A DNA stretch of 64,000 bases from Neurospora intermedia (Eukaryota; Ascomycota; Sordariomycetes; Sordariales; Sordariaceae): positions 124,001-188,000 of the forward strand of contig BTPP01000011.1 in the NCBI GenBank assembly GCA_037102815.1, read 5' to 3'. Below, in pieces: positions 1 through 12,450 of the stretch (position 1 is the first letter of the stretch; the number at the start of each line of letters is the position of its first letter). Below the pieces are notes generated by a model, which saw only the letters and a list, made by a program, of their open reading frames with translations, had not been told where the DNA came from and searched no databases. The position numbers and the translations under genes were made by a program.

Positions 1-2
1 TG

Positions 3-299
3 GATGTCAGCCTCGAGCTGCACTGGGTGCCTGGCCACAGTGGTCGTAAGCGGGAGCAGCACAGGAGAGCCGATGGCGCGGCAAGGAGACTGCATAGAAA
101 GGCGGACGCTGAGGCAAGAAAGGCTCACGACTGGGCTTGTTGGGATGTCAACAGCTGGTCCAGGGGGTGCGGGTACCCGGTTTCCCGCAAGGAAGTTGAC
201 GCTTACGTTGCTGACCTGAATGGGGAGTTGCCCGAGTGCGATGAGCCGGCCGTGTCCTTAGCTCTACTGTCTGAGCAGATTGGCGAGTTGCCGCAGTAA
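3..299 (+). pseudogene. RNase H-like fragment of a retroelement (5' truncated by window edge)
   Basis: The reading frame enters from the left edge and stops at 297-299. It opens with LHWVPGHSG, followed by an AD pair and a further KADAEARKA stretch. This resembles the C-terminal part of the RNase H domain of LINE-type reverse transcriptases, where WVPGHSG is normally followed by GNExADxxAK. The usual GNE triplet is not recognisable, so the domain is divergent or decayed. About 60 residues without any further recognisable motif follow. What is seen is the VPGHSG motif and the stop; assignment to a LINE is inference. It could instead be a domesticated RNase H-like host protein. The remainder would lie left of the window. 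Confidence 0.42.
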
Positions 300-2247
300 C
301 CTCTCTCCAGGTAGATCCCGCTCTCGCGGTCCCTGGCTCCAACACTGTCGATCTCGATCCCGACCAGCAGCAGCAACAGCGATAGAGGTGGCACCAAATG
401 ACCACCGGACACTCGATGGACACTCTTCGATTGCGACCGCACAGCTGTCTGGTCCTCTCGAAGCTCGTAAACATGTACCACTTATGTTTTGAGTAAGAAT
501 ACCACGCCTTCCAGCCTTACCTGCGCCAGGGCAAAGATCTCGCCATATCCGGGGTCCGTTTCCCGGGATTTGATCCCCAAACATACCTCTACAGTAGTGT
601 CTTCTAGGGTCAGGTCGTTTTCGCCGCATATTGCTTGAACGATACCAACAGCCACACGAAAAAGATAGTCACAATGCCTGGCCTGGATATCACAGGTGAA
701 TTGCGACAAACACTACCTACCTACTTGGCCTCTTTGTTGTCTCCAGAAATATGGATGATTCTTTCCTTTCAGGAAGGGAAAGTCAGGGATACATGTAATT
801 TGGCAAGGAAGGTGGAAAGGTGTGACTGAGACAGATTTCGGGTGACCTCTCGGAACCGATACACCCCTCTTCTTCTTCTTTCTTCACTTGTTTTTTTTGC
901 GGCGATACAACTTTTCGCAACGTACCTACGCAGTACCTACTCATACAATGACATTCGCCACTGCAGATCCCAGAAGCGCGGCAATAACACATCTGCATAC
1001 CTCTACTTACCGCGAATGCGCTGCCGCAACGGCATCAATGTCCCTAGGTACCCAGACTGGCAGTATGTTAAGGATACCTAACCAGATGCCGGGGCTGGAT
1101 TCGCTTCAAAGGGCTGGTCTGACGAGATACGTCAAGAGGTTTAAGCAGGGAAATACAGAGAGATGTGGTGTGTCGTGCTTATGAGAATGATAATGGGCAA
1201 AGTGCGGGGGAGCATTGAAGTGGTGGAGGGAGAAACATGCATGTGAGCGATGGCGCTGTTGTGTGAACGATGATTAGAAGATAATCTCCATAGAGGTACT
1301 CGTCATTATTCCCTAACGCTCGTAATGTATCGTAAAATACAGCCATCCTTCGACTGAATCGCAATACGGCATGGAATATTACCCGAAATGTACCTATTTG
1401 ACAAAGCGCCTTGGCTGCCATTAACAGAATAAATTACTGTATCACCAAGCATCCCCTGCTGGACTCAATTGGAGTGATCGCTGCATGGCATCGTGCCCCT
1501 GGCACAAGGAACGGTCCGTCAAGGTACCTGTCGGGAATGTACCTGGTGGGTGAGACAGCCGGTATTGTTCGTGCCCCGCGAGCTTTCTTCCTTCCCATGC
1601 TGGTCCTTGTCTAGCAGGGATACCAGCAACCAATGAAATGTCTCAATCGGCTCTTGACTTTCCTAATCGGTCAAAAGCGAGACCGTTAACATGCAAACCC
1701 GCCGAAACCCGCAAAAAGTAGCGTTACTTCGTTAGCGGCCCGAATGTCATTGACTGGGAGGCACAACGATGTTTTGTTCGGATTGGTTGCGAACATGGTG
1801 AAAGGAGTCGGAATTGGAAGAAGCATAGATTAGCAAGGTAAATACAAAAGTCAAAGATAACGCAAGCCAATCCTAGTTAGTCTTCTGAAAGAAGCGCCCT
1901 ATTATGGGCTAAATGAACTGCTGACTGAAAATTTTAGACATTATTTCCACCTGCTGCAAATACCAACCACACAGCGTAAGAAGAACAAGAAAGCCCAAAC
2001 AAACAACTAGACGGGAGAGAGAAGAACCTTACGGGGAAAAACACTTCCTGCGCAATGAACAAACTAGCGCAATGAACAAACAATCCTCAGACTTGAAAGT
2101 CTCGATACCTGAACTGCAGTGGTGCGTGCCGCAACACTTGGATCGAAACTCCGGGCCCTTGAACGTACGGTACCTCTGCGGTAGGCAAGCTGACTAAACG
2201 ATGTCGAGTAGCTCCTCTTACTTTTCATCGCATCCGCCGTATTGATT
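300..2247. other. intergenic, no supported gene
   Basis: No reading frame here has a recognisable domain or a convincing exon chain. The stretch contains several copies of the AGGTACC-type motif (for example around 1520-1545) and a T-rich tract near 890. The part from about 2050 to 2247 is the 3' flank of the zinc-finger gene that ends at 2248. Confidence 0.5.
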
Positions 2248-3358
2248 TCATCTCCCTTGCCTTCCCATAGCACTGTTGCCTCCGAGTCTGTCCAAATCCC
2301 CCTCTTGTCCCTGCGGTTGGAATTTTCCCTTGTGCTTCTTGGTCTCTTCATGACGAGCAAAGTCCCGCTTAACATCCGTGGAGAAGCGGCAAGGGTGGCA
2401 GGTGTAGCGGTGGGAGGGATGGTTATTGTAGGAAACCCTGTAGACCCGTCCTTGTTTTTTCTCTCTGCGTCTGCTTGCGCTTGCGCTTGCTTCTCTTTCT
2501 GGGAGCTTTGGGGCCAGGGTATTGTAGTTTGTGGCATAGTTGTCGTCATAGTTGTGGTCATTGTCGGCTATCGTCATGGGGGTGGCGGCGGTGGTGATGG
2601 GTGGAGTCAGCAGAGGTGTGGTGTAGGGCATCGTGCTCGACCATATTGCCGAAGCCGGGTTGAGCGTGAGGTTAAAATTGAGGCCAAGGTCGGGGGGTTG
2701 CGCATAGACATCGACATGACCGTAGTCCGGGTCACCCACAAATATAGGGGAATGCATTCCATGGACGGCATGAGTATTGCTGTCAATGAAGGAGCTTTGT
2801 GGCAATACTGTGGAGTGCATGGCGTTGTTGTTATTCTCGAAGTGCATGGTGTTGAACACTGTCCCTTGATATCCGCCATACGTCATGCCAGTGTTCCGAG
2901 CGCTTCCCACGCCCTCCATGTAGTTGGCTCCTGATATTGAGCTATCCGAGAAAAACCCGTAGTCGGACCGTTCAGGTAATGATCGTTCCGAGGTTGGAAA
3001 GTTTACTGGGTATGTCCCCAGGGGGGACATGTCGAGTGGTGGATTGGCGTGCTGGTGGTTTATGATGTTAGTCGTTATGAATGCGTAACCTTCGCGGAAT
3101 GAGGTAGACGGGAGCCAAAGGGGCCGGGCGGGATCCCTAGTCGATGGTAATTGGACGTACATTGCTGGTAGAATACAGCGTTTGGCCTTTATGTCCTAAC
3201 TCATGTTGCGTATAAGGATATGTTTCTTGACCCATCCCATTGCCATCGCGATCGACACTCCTATAGACACCAGAGAAGTCCGGATGGGTATTGGACCTGG
3301 ACCCGGAGTCATCGTAGTTGAAGGAAGGGTTGGAAAACGTTGACCAGTTGGACTTCAT
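2248..3358 (-). CDS. C2H2 zinc-finger family protein, member 1 (one finger only)
   Basis: Two exons are read on the minus strand: 3358-3161 and 3051-2248. The intron has donor GTACGT, branch CGACTAAC and acceptor CCACCAG, and both exons join in phase 0, giving about 333 residues. The long N-terminal part is rich in Ser, Asn, Pro and Tyr with no known domain. Near the C-terminus is one zinc finger, C-x2-C-x12-H-x5-H, with the family signature KRDFxRH and KKHK, followed by a 25-residue tail. Other family members in this window carry a second finger ending in DNLxRHIxxxH; it is absent here, and no remnant is visible in the 200 bases after the stop. Such fingers usually bind DNA, so a nuclear role is inferred. 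The target is unknown. The gene lies in a gene-poor stretch with no operon-like neighbours. Confidence 0.75.
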
Positions 3359-6300
3359 CGGCGCTTCCTAAGGACAGACTTGGCGTTATAGGCGCGTGTT
3401 GGAGCCGCCTGGCGACAGGTTGTGTGTTTTGGAAGAAGTGTCGAGCAATAGGCAAGCTACCGGGAGTCTGGGTCAGCATCGGTTATTAAGTTGAGACTCG
3501 GGCAGTGGTGGAGGATGTGGCCTTGTCCGTGTCTTATAAAGTTGAATCTAATCTATGGTCCATACCGGGCTGGGCACAAACCTGGGGGTAAGTTGCGACG
3601 CCATCTTGGGTATCGATAGACTTGGTCGTCATGTCGAAGGTTGAAAGCCTCGGCCACGAATCGCAATGGGCATCCGATCCCACAGACAACGAATAGACGT
3701 GGAGACGATGATCTGGCTTGCTGGCGACGGGGCTAAGTCCGGCGATGTCGGCTGGGATTTCTGTTCAAGGACGGTACCCGTTGAGGTGGACAGGTAGTCG
3801 GAGCGCTGTTGCCGACATTGAACCGGAGGGTGGAAATCTGGGTTGTAGAGTCATTCTCCAGTATGGAGATTATCACTGATTGTAAGGCTGGGAAGAGGAA
3901 GGCGCAAAAGGATGATTTGGCAGATGGATATGAGGAGGAAGATGGAAACGCGAGGCGCAATTCCCTTGCCCGCGATTCCCGCCCGTGTGTTGTTGTTGTT
4001 GCAAAAGGAAAGTTTCCCGGAGTTGGAGTTCAGGGGAAGAACCGTGCAAGCAGACAACCTGAGGTAGAAAATGGGTGCCAAAAAAAGGCACTGTTAGCAG
4101 GTACAATTCTGAAAGCGTAAGCTGGGCGTACAAAGGAGGGTTGCGGCTAACAGGATGGGGCTCCCTGCAGAAGTCACCCACCTGCACTGAACTGTGGGTG
4201 AGATTTTTAGCGGGTTCTCGGCAGTCGCGGGGTTGAGGCCCGGGCATGACGGGAGCCAAGCTTGGATGTTGTTTGTGGTCCCTTTTTAGTGCCAAACTGC
4301 AATTTACACGTGTGCTAGAGTTGATGCCTTGCGCAAGCGCCAAGCCTAACAGACCAGTGAATGGTGTCGGACTTTGACCAATGATGCGACTACTATCTCG
4401 AGTACTACGCTCCAGTATTACATCGATGTCGTCGACTTAAGAAGAAGTCTTTCATTCAGCCTCAATTCAAGCTAGCTTAGCCACCAACCTGCTTCAAGCC
4501 TGTCCGGCCTATGTTCTGTTTCAGAAAAGAGCTTCCCGAATCCTCAACGTCTGTGCCTCCTCTCCTCCCGTACCTTTTCTACACGTCTTGGGCCAGGCGC
4601 AGTGTTTCAGATAAGTAAGGTGATGCCATTTGTGAAATCAGATCAAGACCAAACCTATCGCACCGCTTGGGACTCATTCCATGGTCGGACGAACAAGGGC
4701 TCAAAGCTCTTCAATGTCCATATATCGATGTCCAGTTCCGCTTGCTTGGGTCGACATGTTATGGCGATTTCTGCATCCAGATCATGCCAAGCAATTGACG
4801 ACAACTTTCTCAACGGTCATCCTGAAGATGTAAAGCATGGCATCCCTTGCAATGAGATGGCCGGATTGACGATTGTTGGAGATGCCAAGCTGTAGGGGCA
4901 CAGGTTGAGGGCTCGTTGGGTAACTATGTGAGGGTTGATCTCCAGTACAATTTTCCTCTAGATGCCCAACCAGTGCTGATACTTTCACTGTGTACAGCCA
5001 ATACGTAAATACCCGTGTAGATGCTTGCGCAATGATTCTCATAAAGTCAAGCGATAGATGGGCACGATAATCCCGCAACCTACACCGCTCCCATGACCCT
5101 TGATGTCGATAGAATAACATATCGGTATTTATGAGGTATGAAGGAATTGACGATATGATATGCTGGGGAAGATAGGTCCCTTATGCATGTCTCTGGCCTA
5201 CCGAGACTGTCGGGTGTGCTGTGCATGAATGCATACGTAAGTACATAAGGTAAGGTACGTACCAGTCAGAAACCTACCAGGGTAGCATTCAGCCCGAAGG
5301 AGGCTGAGCCCTTGGTCCCAAACACACCGTTTAGTTCGTCGCATCCATTCCGAGTAAGTACCGAATATGCGCGCCGAATGGATGCGCCACTACCCCTGGC
5401 CACGTCAACGGCCGAAATGCGCAACAGATTTTCGCCGCAATTCCCTTCTCATACACTACACACTACTACCTCTACCTACTAAACCATTGGCATCTCCAGA
5501 TTTCTTTTCTTTTTTTTTTGTGGTTAGCGCACCTATCGGTCATTGCGGGCGGCTACTGGGTGCCTGAGGCTCTGCAGCGGCCTCCACGTTCAACGACGTC
5601 GGTCGGTTGACGTCTTGGCCATCAAATGGCGGCCAGCACAACCTTCAACACACTTGAAGCGATTCCCATTGACACTGTCACATATAGAAGTGGAAAGATA
5701 GCTTGAGGAGGCATTTCTTGCTACCCAGGCACATCGGCTAGACCGTTTAGGCATAGCGGCTAATTCTTCGCAGGTAGGCGGTTTATAACTGGATATTCTA
5801 TGAGCGGGATAGCAGATGTTTACACTAAAGAGCCTTACTGGATCTGCTGAAAGGCATTCTACCGTGTACACTGTCGAGTGTTAGATAAAGCAAACATCGA
5901 AAAGTTGACGAGATGCAGAACACAACCTATCCAATTGGCTGAGAAATACCTCCAATCCCTGACCTACCGTTACCGTGTCATAGAGATCCGGTAGTTGCCG
6001 CACCGGGTCCCTAGTCCCACCCGACCCCACCCGGACAGTCGGGGCATCCAGGCACTAACGTCGGTTAGCTCCAACGCCTGGGCAACGACTGACGACAACA
6101 AACAACAACAACAACAATCTACAGCGCAGAACCCTCTTCAACTAAACTGCACCGTAACAATGATAGATCAACAGCGCTGATTTGTCAATGCAACAACGGA
6201 AAAAGGTCTTTGTTGCCTTGGATCGTCTTTATCACTTTTCTTCTTCCGCAACGTGGACTGCCATATCGTAAATCCCTCCTTTGTTGACTTTCCTCGTTCT

Positions 6301-7823
6301 CCATTCCGCCCACAGTCCAGGACCACCAAGATGGATTGACGACGCTGGGTACGTTACCCTCACCGGGGTTGCGGAAGACGTCGCATACCGAGTCATGCAA
6401 GAGAGTCGCAAAAATAGAGCGAGGCATCTTTTCACATCATTCCAAAAGATTGATCCCAGGCCTCCGAGGCTCTCGGAGATCTTGCGTATAATCCCCCTTT
6501 GACCTACCTTACCTAGGCTGTCCTGGGCGTTTGACTTCCAACTGTCACTTTAAAAACTATGATATGTATCAACCTCTCTGACTTGAAAGTCTGAAACTCC
6601 GCTTACTTTTCCCCTCTTTACCTCCTGGCTGTCGTTACCGAAGGTCAAAAATTGAAGAGCCTCCTGAACTCGAAGATACCTCTAGGTAAACACCATTTGA
6701 TGATCACTTAATGCTAAACAGGCGCAACCATCTACATATGTCAGTTCAACAACATACCTATCCCTCGATATCTCGACCATCCATCGTCTACTTCTCAGTG
6801 TTCAAAGAGCCACTCGCGAACCTCTAGACTCTAGCCGACACGATCGATCCAGCCTCTCACACAAATAGCAGGGTCACGCGCACCTTTGCCCTTGGAAGCT
6901 CACCAGGAGAAAGAAATATGATTACATCGGCATCAGTATCAGCACCATGATGAGCCGACATCAACGTCCTCTCCACAACAGCCGACGCGACCGGCTGTAT
7001 GAAACGCCAGCTGCCAAGTACACAATGCCAGCCCGAATGTGGCTGCTGCAAGCCATCCTGCCAGGCTTTTCGACATTCGAGTATGATCTTGGGTTTGATT
7101 GGTCAGTCCGATCTGATAGCTCTTATCTCACCAATAGAAACTCTCCATCTGCTTGGGACGTTAGCCCCAACTACTACCTGATTCAACAACTGAAGTGGAT
7201 GGGAATCTATCTTGCAACTGGGCTATAGCCTGCAAGCCTCAGTGAGGAGCTTTTAGTGCACTATTTCCATACTCAGTAATCCAAAATGCGACGGTGCCTG
7301 GCAGTTCAATTAAGGTGCGACCGTGAAGCCCGGCCGGCGGACAACACAAATGACGAACTGCACCAAAAACTGACATCCGAATGCAGCCGTTCAGATATGC
7401 CGTGTTGCCAGCAAGAAGATGCTAAGAGTGACAAAAGCGAGAAGATGAAATGCCGACATTGAGTAGATATCAAGAGCGACAAGGTCGGCTGAATGATTCT
7501 TCTGTTAGGTCGGTAAAGCAGTGGACGGTACACGGCTGGAGCCAGTCGGGAGGGGACGGGACCGGGCGAGGTGTTCGACGCACAAGGCAACGAAATGCAG
7601 CAGTTGAGTGTGTCATATTGAGTTGCTACCCGTTGGAGAGGTCTGGAGGGCTGAAGACTAAGGTACGTACCTCTAGCGAGGGGAGGCCGTACGAGGGTGA
7701 ATGGCCAGAGCGCACGTGCCTCCAACACCGTGACAAGGGCCCGCTGTCCAAGAAGAGTGGGTCTCTGTATTCGGAGCAAATACAATGTGCCTATCCCAGG
7801 TCGTCGGTACATAGGCCACCTCA
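3359..7823. other. 4.5 kb without a supported gene
   Basis: Open frames of 60 to 240 codons occur on both strands, but none shows a domain, a signal peptide or a coherent splice chain. Paired GGTACGTACC-like motifs occur around 5255-5270 and 7660-7675. A CAACAACAACAACAA run lies near 6100. The last 1 kb leads into the MITE at 7824. I see no RNA gene. Confidence 0.45.
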
Positions 7824-8029
7824 TACAGTAGATACCATAGTAAATGCAACTAATCCGGGCCCTATGGAGAGGGTTAGAGAAGTTGCAATTACTGGGCATT
7901 TTGCATTTACTAGGGTTCCAGCTACATACAAATGGGTGAATCCGGGCCGCCAGGCCAGTTGCACTTACTAGGTACCTTTGTATGGACTTGCATTTACTGG
8001 GGGTTGCATTTACTAGGGTATCTGCTGTA
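7824..8029. mobile_element. MITE-like element, TACAGTA family, copy 1 (206 bp)
   Basis: The left end begins TACAGTAGATACC and reads on into AGTAAATGCAA. The right end, read on the complementary strand, begins TACAGCAGATACC and reads on into AGTAAATGCAA. The two termini therefore form an imperfect inverted repeat of about 25 bp with TA at both outer ends, as expected for a TA target-site duplication of Tc1/mariner or pogo type elements. Inside are repeated TGCATTTACT units and the subterminal word GCAACTAATCCGGGC that recurs in the copies at 13845 and 23433. There is no coding capacity. Confidence 0.75.
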
Positions 8030-8681
8030 TACATAGTACACTACTGGTGCTGTAAGCCCCTAGAGCCCCCAGCGAGCCGGCCAGGTGAGACAGCGGGCAG
8101 ACAAGGTCATTACAACGGGGGACGGGCTGGAAGGGGATCCAATTGGGTCTAGGGTACGATGGAAGTATACTATGTACGTCGGGTACGTGCAAATTCGGTC
8201 CCCGATCCCCTTAGCGGCATTCAGTTGAGATTGGACACTGGAGTGAGGCTCAGTCTGTGGATTGCAAACCTGGAAGACGCCGGCCAACCACAAGAGACGC
8301 CAACCCTCACATTTCAGCCCACAACGGGCAGTTTGGTAACATCCTACAGATCAGCATTATAACAGCGGCCAATCATAAGTGATCACTCGGGAATGCAACC
8401 TTCCGGCATTTCGTTCATGATCGATTCGCCCGAATATCATCTTTCGCAAGGGCTAGTTCTTTTCATACACTCCTCAGGAACAGTTCTAACTTCATCCACA
8501 AGGCCTCAGAATAAAACAAGATTGTTTGAATGGTTTGGCCTCATTAAAAAGCAACGTATTTAGGAGAGGTTGTGAATGCAGGTAAAGCCCGTCATGGTTC
8601 CTCCACTTTGTTTTCACTCTTCAGTTCCAAACCCCTCCTCACACTCAGACATTCCTTGATCATTAAGCGACCTCCGACGCA

Positions 8682-9416
8682 ATGGACTTCTTTGATCATC
8701 TTCAAGGATTTTGCCCAGTTCATTCTCTTGTCAATGCCAATGACATGACCTTCCCTACCAATAAGGTTGATCAAGCCCAACGGGGCGGTCTTGATCAGCT
8801 CGTCTGTCTTTGCCCAGAGGTACCCAGTTTCTCCTTACCTGTCCAAGTACCTTCTCATATCTCTCCTCCATATTAAGATCTATCCCAAGGTTGACCTGAC
8901 GTATACCGGCGACTCATGATGTGGATGCCTATACTAACCTTCATGCTTGTCCCCAAGTACTCCGGCCATGGTAATGGCGCCCTCGACAACGCTGGCGGTT
9001 TGGTCCTCGCTGGGCCTTCCGCTGAAAACAACATGGGTGTTGCTGAACATTGGCTTGCCCAAGCTCCCGGGGCCATTCCCGCCAACCTCAACTACACAGA
9101 ACGTAGCGAGGCCTTGGGTTCAGCCTCTGCCGAGCCAGCCGCATCCCTCACTCCCAATGGCAAACTCTTCACCTGCGACCACTGTGGATCCATCTCCGCG
9201 AAGACGTCGCGAGACTTCAAGCGCCACTTGCAGACCGAAAAACATCGCAAGAATGCCAGCAGAAGCGGTCCAGGAGAGTTTCAGGTGGAGTGGTCACCGA
9301 ACCGTAGCACTGAATTTCGCTGCCCAGTCCTACCCTGCGACAAGACATTCCCGCGCAAGGATAACCTGTGGAGGCACATTGCTAAGATGCATAGGATCTC
9401 GGATGAAGATGAGTGA
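8682..9416 (+). CDS. C2H2 zinc-finger family protein, member 2 (two fingers)
   Basis: Exon 1 is 8682-8819 (46 codons, starting MDFFDHLQGF) and exon 2 is 8958-9416. The intron begins GTACCC, has an ATACTAAC branch and ends CCCCAAG; the join is phase 0 and gives about 198 residues. Finger 1 is C-x2-C-x13-H-x5-H with SRDFKRH and TEKH. Finger 2 is a canonical C-x4-C-x12-H-x4-H containing PRKDNLWRHI. The protein ends nine residues after the last histidine in an acidic tail. It is a putative nuclear DNA-binding protein and shares the two-finger order and spacing with the members at 16083 and 24588. The spacer between fingers is about 30 residues. No additional domain is seen. Confidence 0.8.
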
Positions 9417-12024
9417 TGAAGCGTTGTAAGGGTTCAAGGAGTAGAGATGGAGGGATATGCTTTCCTGTTAGCGAGGTACTTGTAGGAGGGATAGTGACAG
9501 CATCATTGACTCATATGTAGAGGGTAAAGAGGAGCATATGCAATTGGACCAATATAATGATTTTTAATCCTATTCGAAGCACCCAGAGCTTCCTGGCGCT
9601 TATCGTGTTGGTTAGAGGTCTTTTGTAGAGGTAGAAGCCAGCCAGGTGGGTCTTGCGCTAACCAGAATGATGGGCGCTTTCATGTCTCACGAAACTTCTA
9701 TGATGATGCCCGAAACATCGTGCCTTGATATCAAGGATTTGATGTTCTGAGATTGCCTCGATGTAGCCGTTCTTCAAGTGTCTGAGTAACTGAGCCGAGT
9801 CCAATTGAGGCGTGTTCGAAGTGAGTTTGGAGGACTGGATGTTGACTCGCCGAGCCGTTAACCCTGCTTTCAATGCCAAGACCATTGTGGAACTCGCTGT
9901 TGCACTAACAATTCCTTTGTCAGCGACCAGCATCGCTCGCAAAGCTGAGTAAGGTATGGAGTTAAGGTCTGTGCCGTAATTTTAGAAGCGATGATAAATG
10001 CCGGCCGGGGGTCACTCTTTCTTCTTTTTCTCGCCTTGCCATTTGGCTAGTAATGACAGGAGTTCTTCAAGAAACCCCTAAAACCGAAACCCGCTGGGCT
10101 GTGCAGAAAAATGTCGACAACGTAATTTCCGCGTCGGCAGCGCGATCGACCGGTCGTCAATCGGCCGGGCCATACCGCTTTCACTCCTCGATGGGGGACG
10201 GTCGTGCGAATAACCTCAAGACGGACGGGTGTGCGCGACACGGGATTGAGAGTTCGTGAAAGGTCACTCAAGGCTCGGTGCGGATAGTTTGTGATTGTGG
10301 ACGATGACGAGTGGTCCGAGTGTATGGTTCTTTGAATTGGAATGGAAAAAAAAAAAAGACTTCAGTCTCCAGTGACGCAGGTACAGACACGTGGGGAGCC
10401 GCCCGGGATGGAAGGTCAATGAAAATCAGGGGGGCGGGGAAGAAGTCTGGAGGTTTTGGTGCTGATGAGCACAATAAGAAAAGGCCCGTGCTCACTTGTG
10501 TTTTCGGGTGATCGTGATTCCCTTTGTGCACATCATGACCCAGCGCCACCCTGGGATGCCGTGCTCGTCGCTGTCGTTTCATCAGGGGGCGGTCATTTCC
10601 CCATGTCTCGCCATCGCTTGTTTTTTTTTCCTTCTGACAAGTAACGGTCTTGTCTTGCATTCTTCAATCGCAAGACATTTTCTGGAAGAAAAGCGTCGAT
10701 TGATGGCAAGACAATCCGGTTTGAGTCGGCGGGCAATTTCACCGCTTCGGTCCGTTACTTAGTACTCCCGTCGTTGTGCGACCGAAGGTTCTGTCTAGAC
10801 TCCAGTGCCTACACTAATTTCTCATAATTCACTCACAGGTAGCGGCACAGGTTGAGATCGGTAGGTAAGCTGGACAAGTGACGGGAACTGCTGCTTCGAG
10901 GCCGCCGCCGCGCGCATCCCACTCTTCTGGCACTCTTGATCGTCCACATCATTAGCTCCTCGCTTGTGGCTTGGACGGTTCAGCGTTGCAGAATTTTTTT
11001 AGCCGATATCCGAAGAAGAAGACGCACACAACATCGGAATCATGGAAGCGACAATGACCTTGTTCACTTTTGTCCTCTCGAAATCATACCTACATAGTGT
11101 GTGGATGCGGCGATAAAGTAGGTGGCCCAGGCTCATCCCAAGAATCGAGCATAAACCCAAAACGGCATCTCAAACCCGGGAGTCCGCTCCTAGTGTATGA
11201 TGAATGGATCCGTGCTTTGTGTTTTGTTTTGCAAGAAATATAAGACAGGATGGCCCTGTTGTGTCAGCAGGAACTGAGGGCAATTGATCCATGCTCACTT
11301 TTTCGCCTTTTAATTAATCGTGGGTCTGGATGCTTCCTGTGCCTGGCGCTAGGATCCATTGTCCAATGGAAGCGACAAACGAGAAAGAAAAGCGGAGCCC
11401 CTTTACCACTCTCAGCATGGAAGGCGGGGATCCAGAACTGCAGAGGGTCCATTCCCGGGTGTGCTGTGGGCAACCACGACGGGACAGGGGGTGCAGTGGC
11501 ACCATGAGGCCCCGGTGCCGTCGTAACGAACCATTTCTTCCATCTTTTTCCTTCCCTTCTTCAACTGCTTCTTCCCCTCTCCCGCTCTCCCCTCTCCTCT
11601 CGAATGGTTCACCTGCTTCTCCCCAACCTCCACCAACCACCGCGCGGCTCTCTTTAATCGACTGTAACGTCAGCCAGCAGGCCCGATAAGTCGACCCTAC
11701 ACTCCTTCTCTACAACTACCAGGGCCATCCCACACACTCTCTCTATCCAAATCCCCTCACCACCAGTCTGTCATTGAAACAAGCCTGAGTCTCCGGTCAT
11801 TCCGCGCCCCAGCAATATACCCACCCTCTCATCTCGGAACTCAGTATCCGCGACGTCACCAAACTTTTACCATCTCTTCCGATCCCGAAAACCACTTCAC
11901 TCTTTGCACGCGACGACAACGCCGACGCTTTCACTTGCGCAATTGATCAATTGATTGCTACTCTCGTCCGCGACACGAGGACCATCACTCTTCCAAATCA
12001 CAACACCATCAGAAATCCATCACA
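9417..12024. other. intergenic; pyrimidine-rich leader of the 12 kb gene
   Basis: No supported gene. Poly-A (about 10345-10360) and poly-T (about 10619-10628) tracts occur. From about 11530 to 11600 the plus strand is almost pure pyrimidine (TTCTTCC and CTCTCC runs), typical of fungal promoters and leaders, and it precedes the gene at 12025 by roughly 450 bases. Confidence 0.45.
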
Positions 12025-12450
12025 ATGGGTCTCAGTCTCTTCGACCGCATCCAAGCCAAGATCGAGCTGTTCCGTCTTGAGCAGCGCTACACTCGCCGCC
12101 GTCATCGTCGCTCCACCTTTGTCTCCAACGCTACCTACGTCGATGGCGAATACGTCTACAACACCCCCAACACCACTGGTTCCTCGACCAAGTCGAGCGC
12201 GACCAACGCCACCCGAGAAATGCCCTTCTCCCCCGACGTCGGCGTCAGCTCTCCCAAAGAAGAAACACCCGCCAGGAAGGTCTCCAACAGGTGGTCTACC
12301 GTGCCCGGATTTGGCAGCAGCTCGACACCCTCGAAGCAGCCTAGCATGGAGAGCGTATCGCCCGAGCAGCCAAACTTTGAGAGCCGGTACCAGCAGAACT
12401 CGTGGGGAAGGAGCTCAAAACGCGTCAACTTCAACGAGGCCGATCGGTAG
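12025..12450 (+). CDS. conserved hypothetical protein, 141 residues
   Basis: An unbroken single-exon frame starts in the context CACAATGGGT, close to the fungal consensus. The N-terminus MGLSLFDRIQAKIELFRLEQ is a short amphipathic helix followed by a basic RRRHRR patch. A Tyr-rich VDGEYVYNTP segment follows, and then a long Ser/Thr/Pro-rich, probably disordered tail that ends in SSKRVNFNEADR. There is no signal peptide or membrane segment. The glycine at position 2 could allow myristoylation, but the sequence does not prove it. The pyrimidine-rich 5' flank supports a real promoter. I do not recognise the family by name; from memory the N-terminal block resembles small uncharacterised sordariomycete proteins. 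Function unknown. Confidence 0.75.
   Translation: MGLSLFDRIQAKIELFRLEQRYTRRRHRRSTFVSNATYVDGEYVYNTPNTTGSSTKSSATNATREMPFSPDVGVSSPKEETPARKVSNRWSTVPGFGSSSTPSKQPSMESVSPEQPNFESRYQQNSWGRSSKRVNFNEADR

Noticed and set aside
2064-2561. 165-codon minus-strand frame rich in Thr-Met repeats
   Set aside because: Shadow of zinc-finger member 1 in another frame; no finger or domain.
3873-4343. 156-codon minus-strand frame
   Set aside because: No domain, no signal peptide, and overlapped by an opposite open frame; not supported.
7450-7971. 173-codon open frame on the plus strand and a 242-codon frame on the minus strand over 7306-8034
   Set aside because: Both run through the MITE copy at 7824-8029, have no domain and overlap each other on opposite strands; chance openness in GC-rich DNA.
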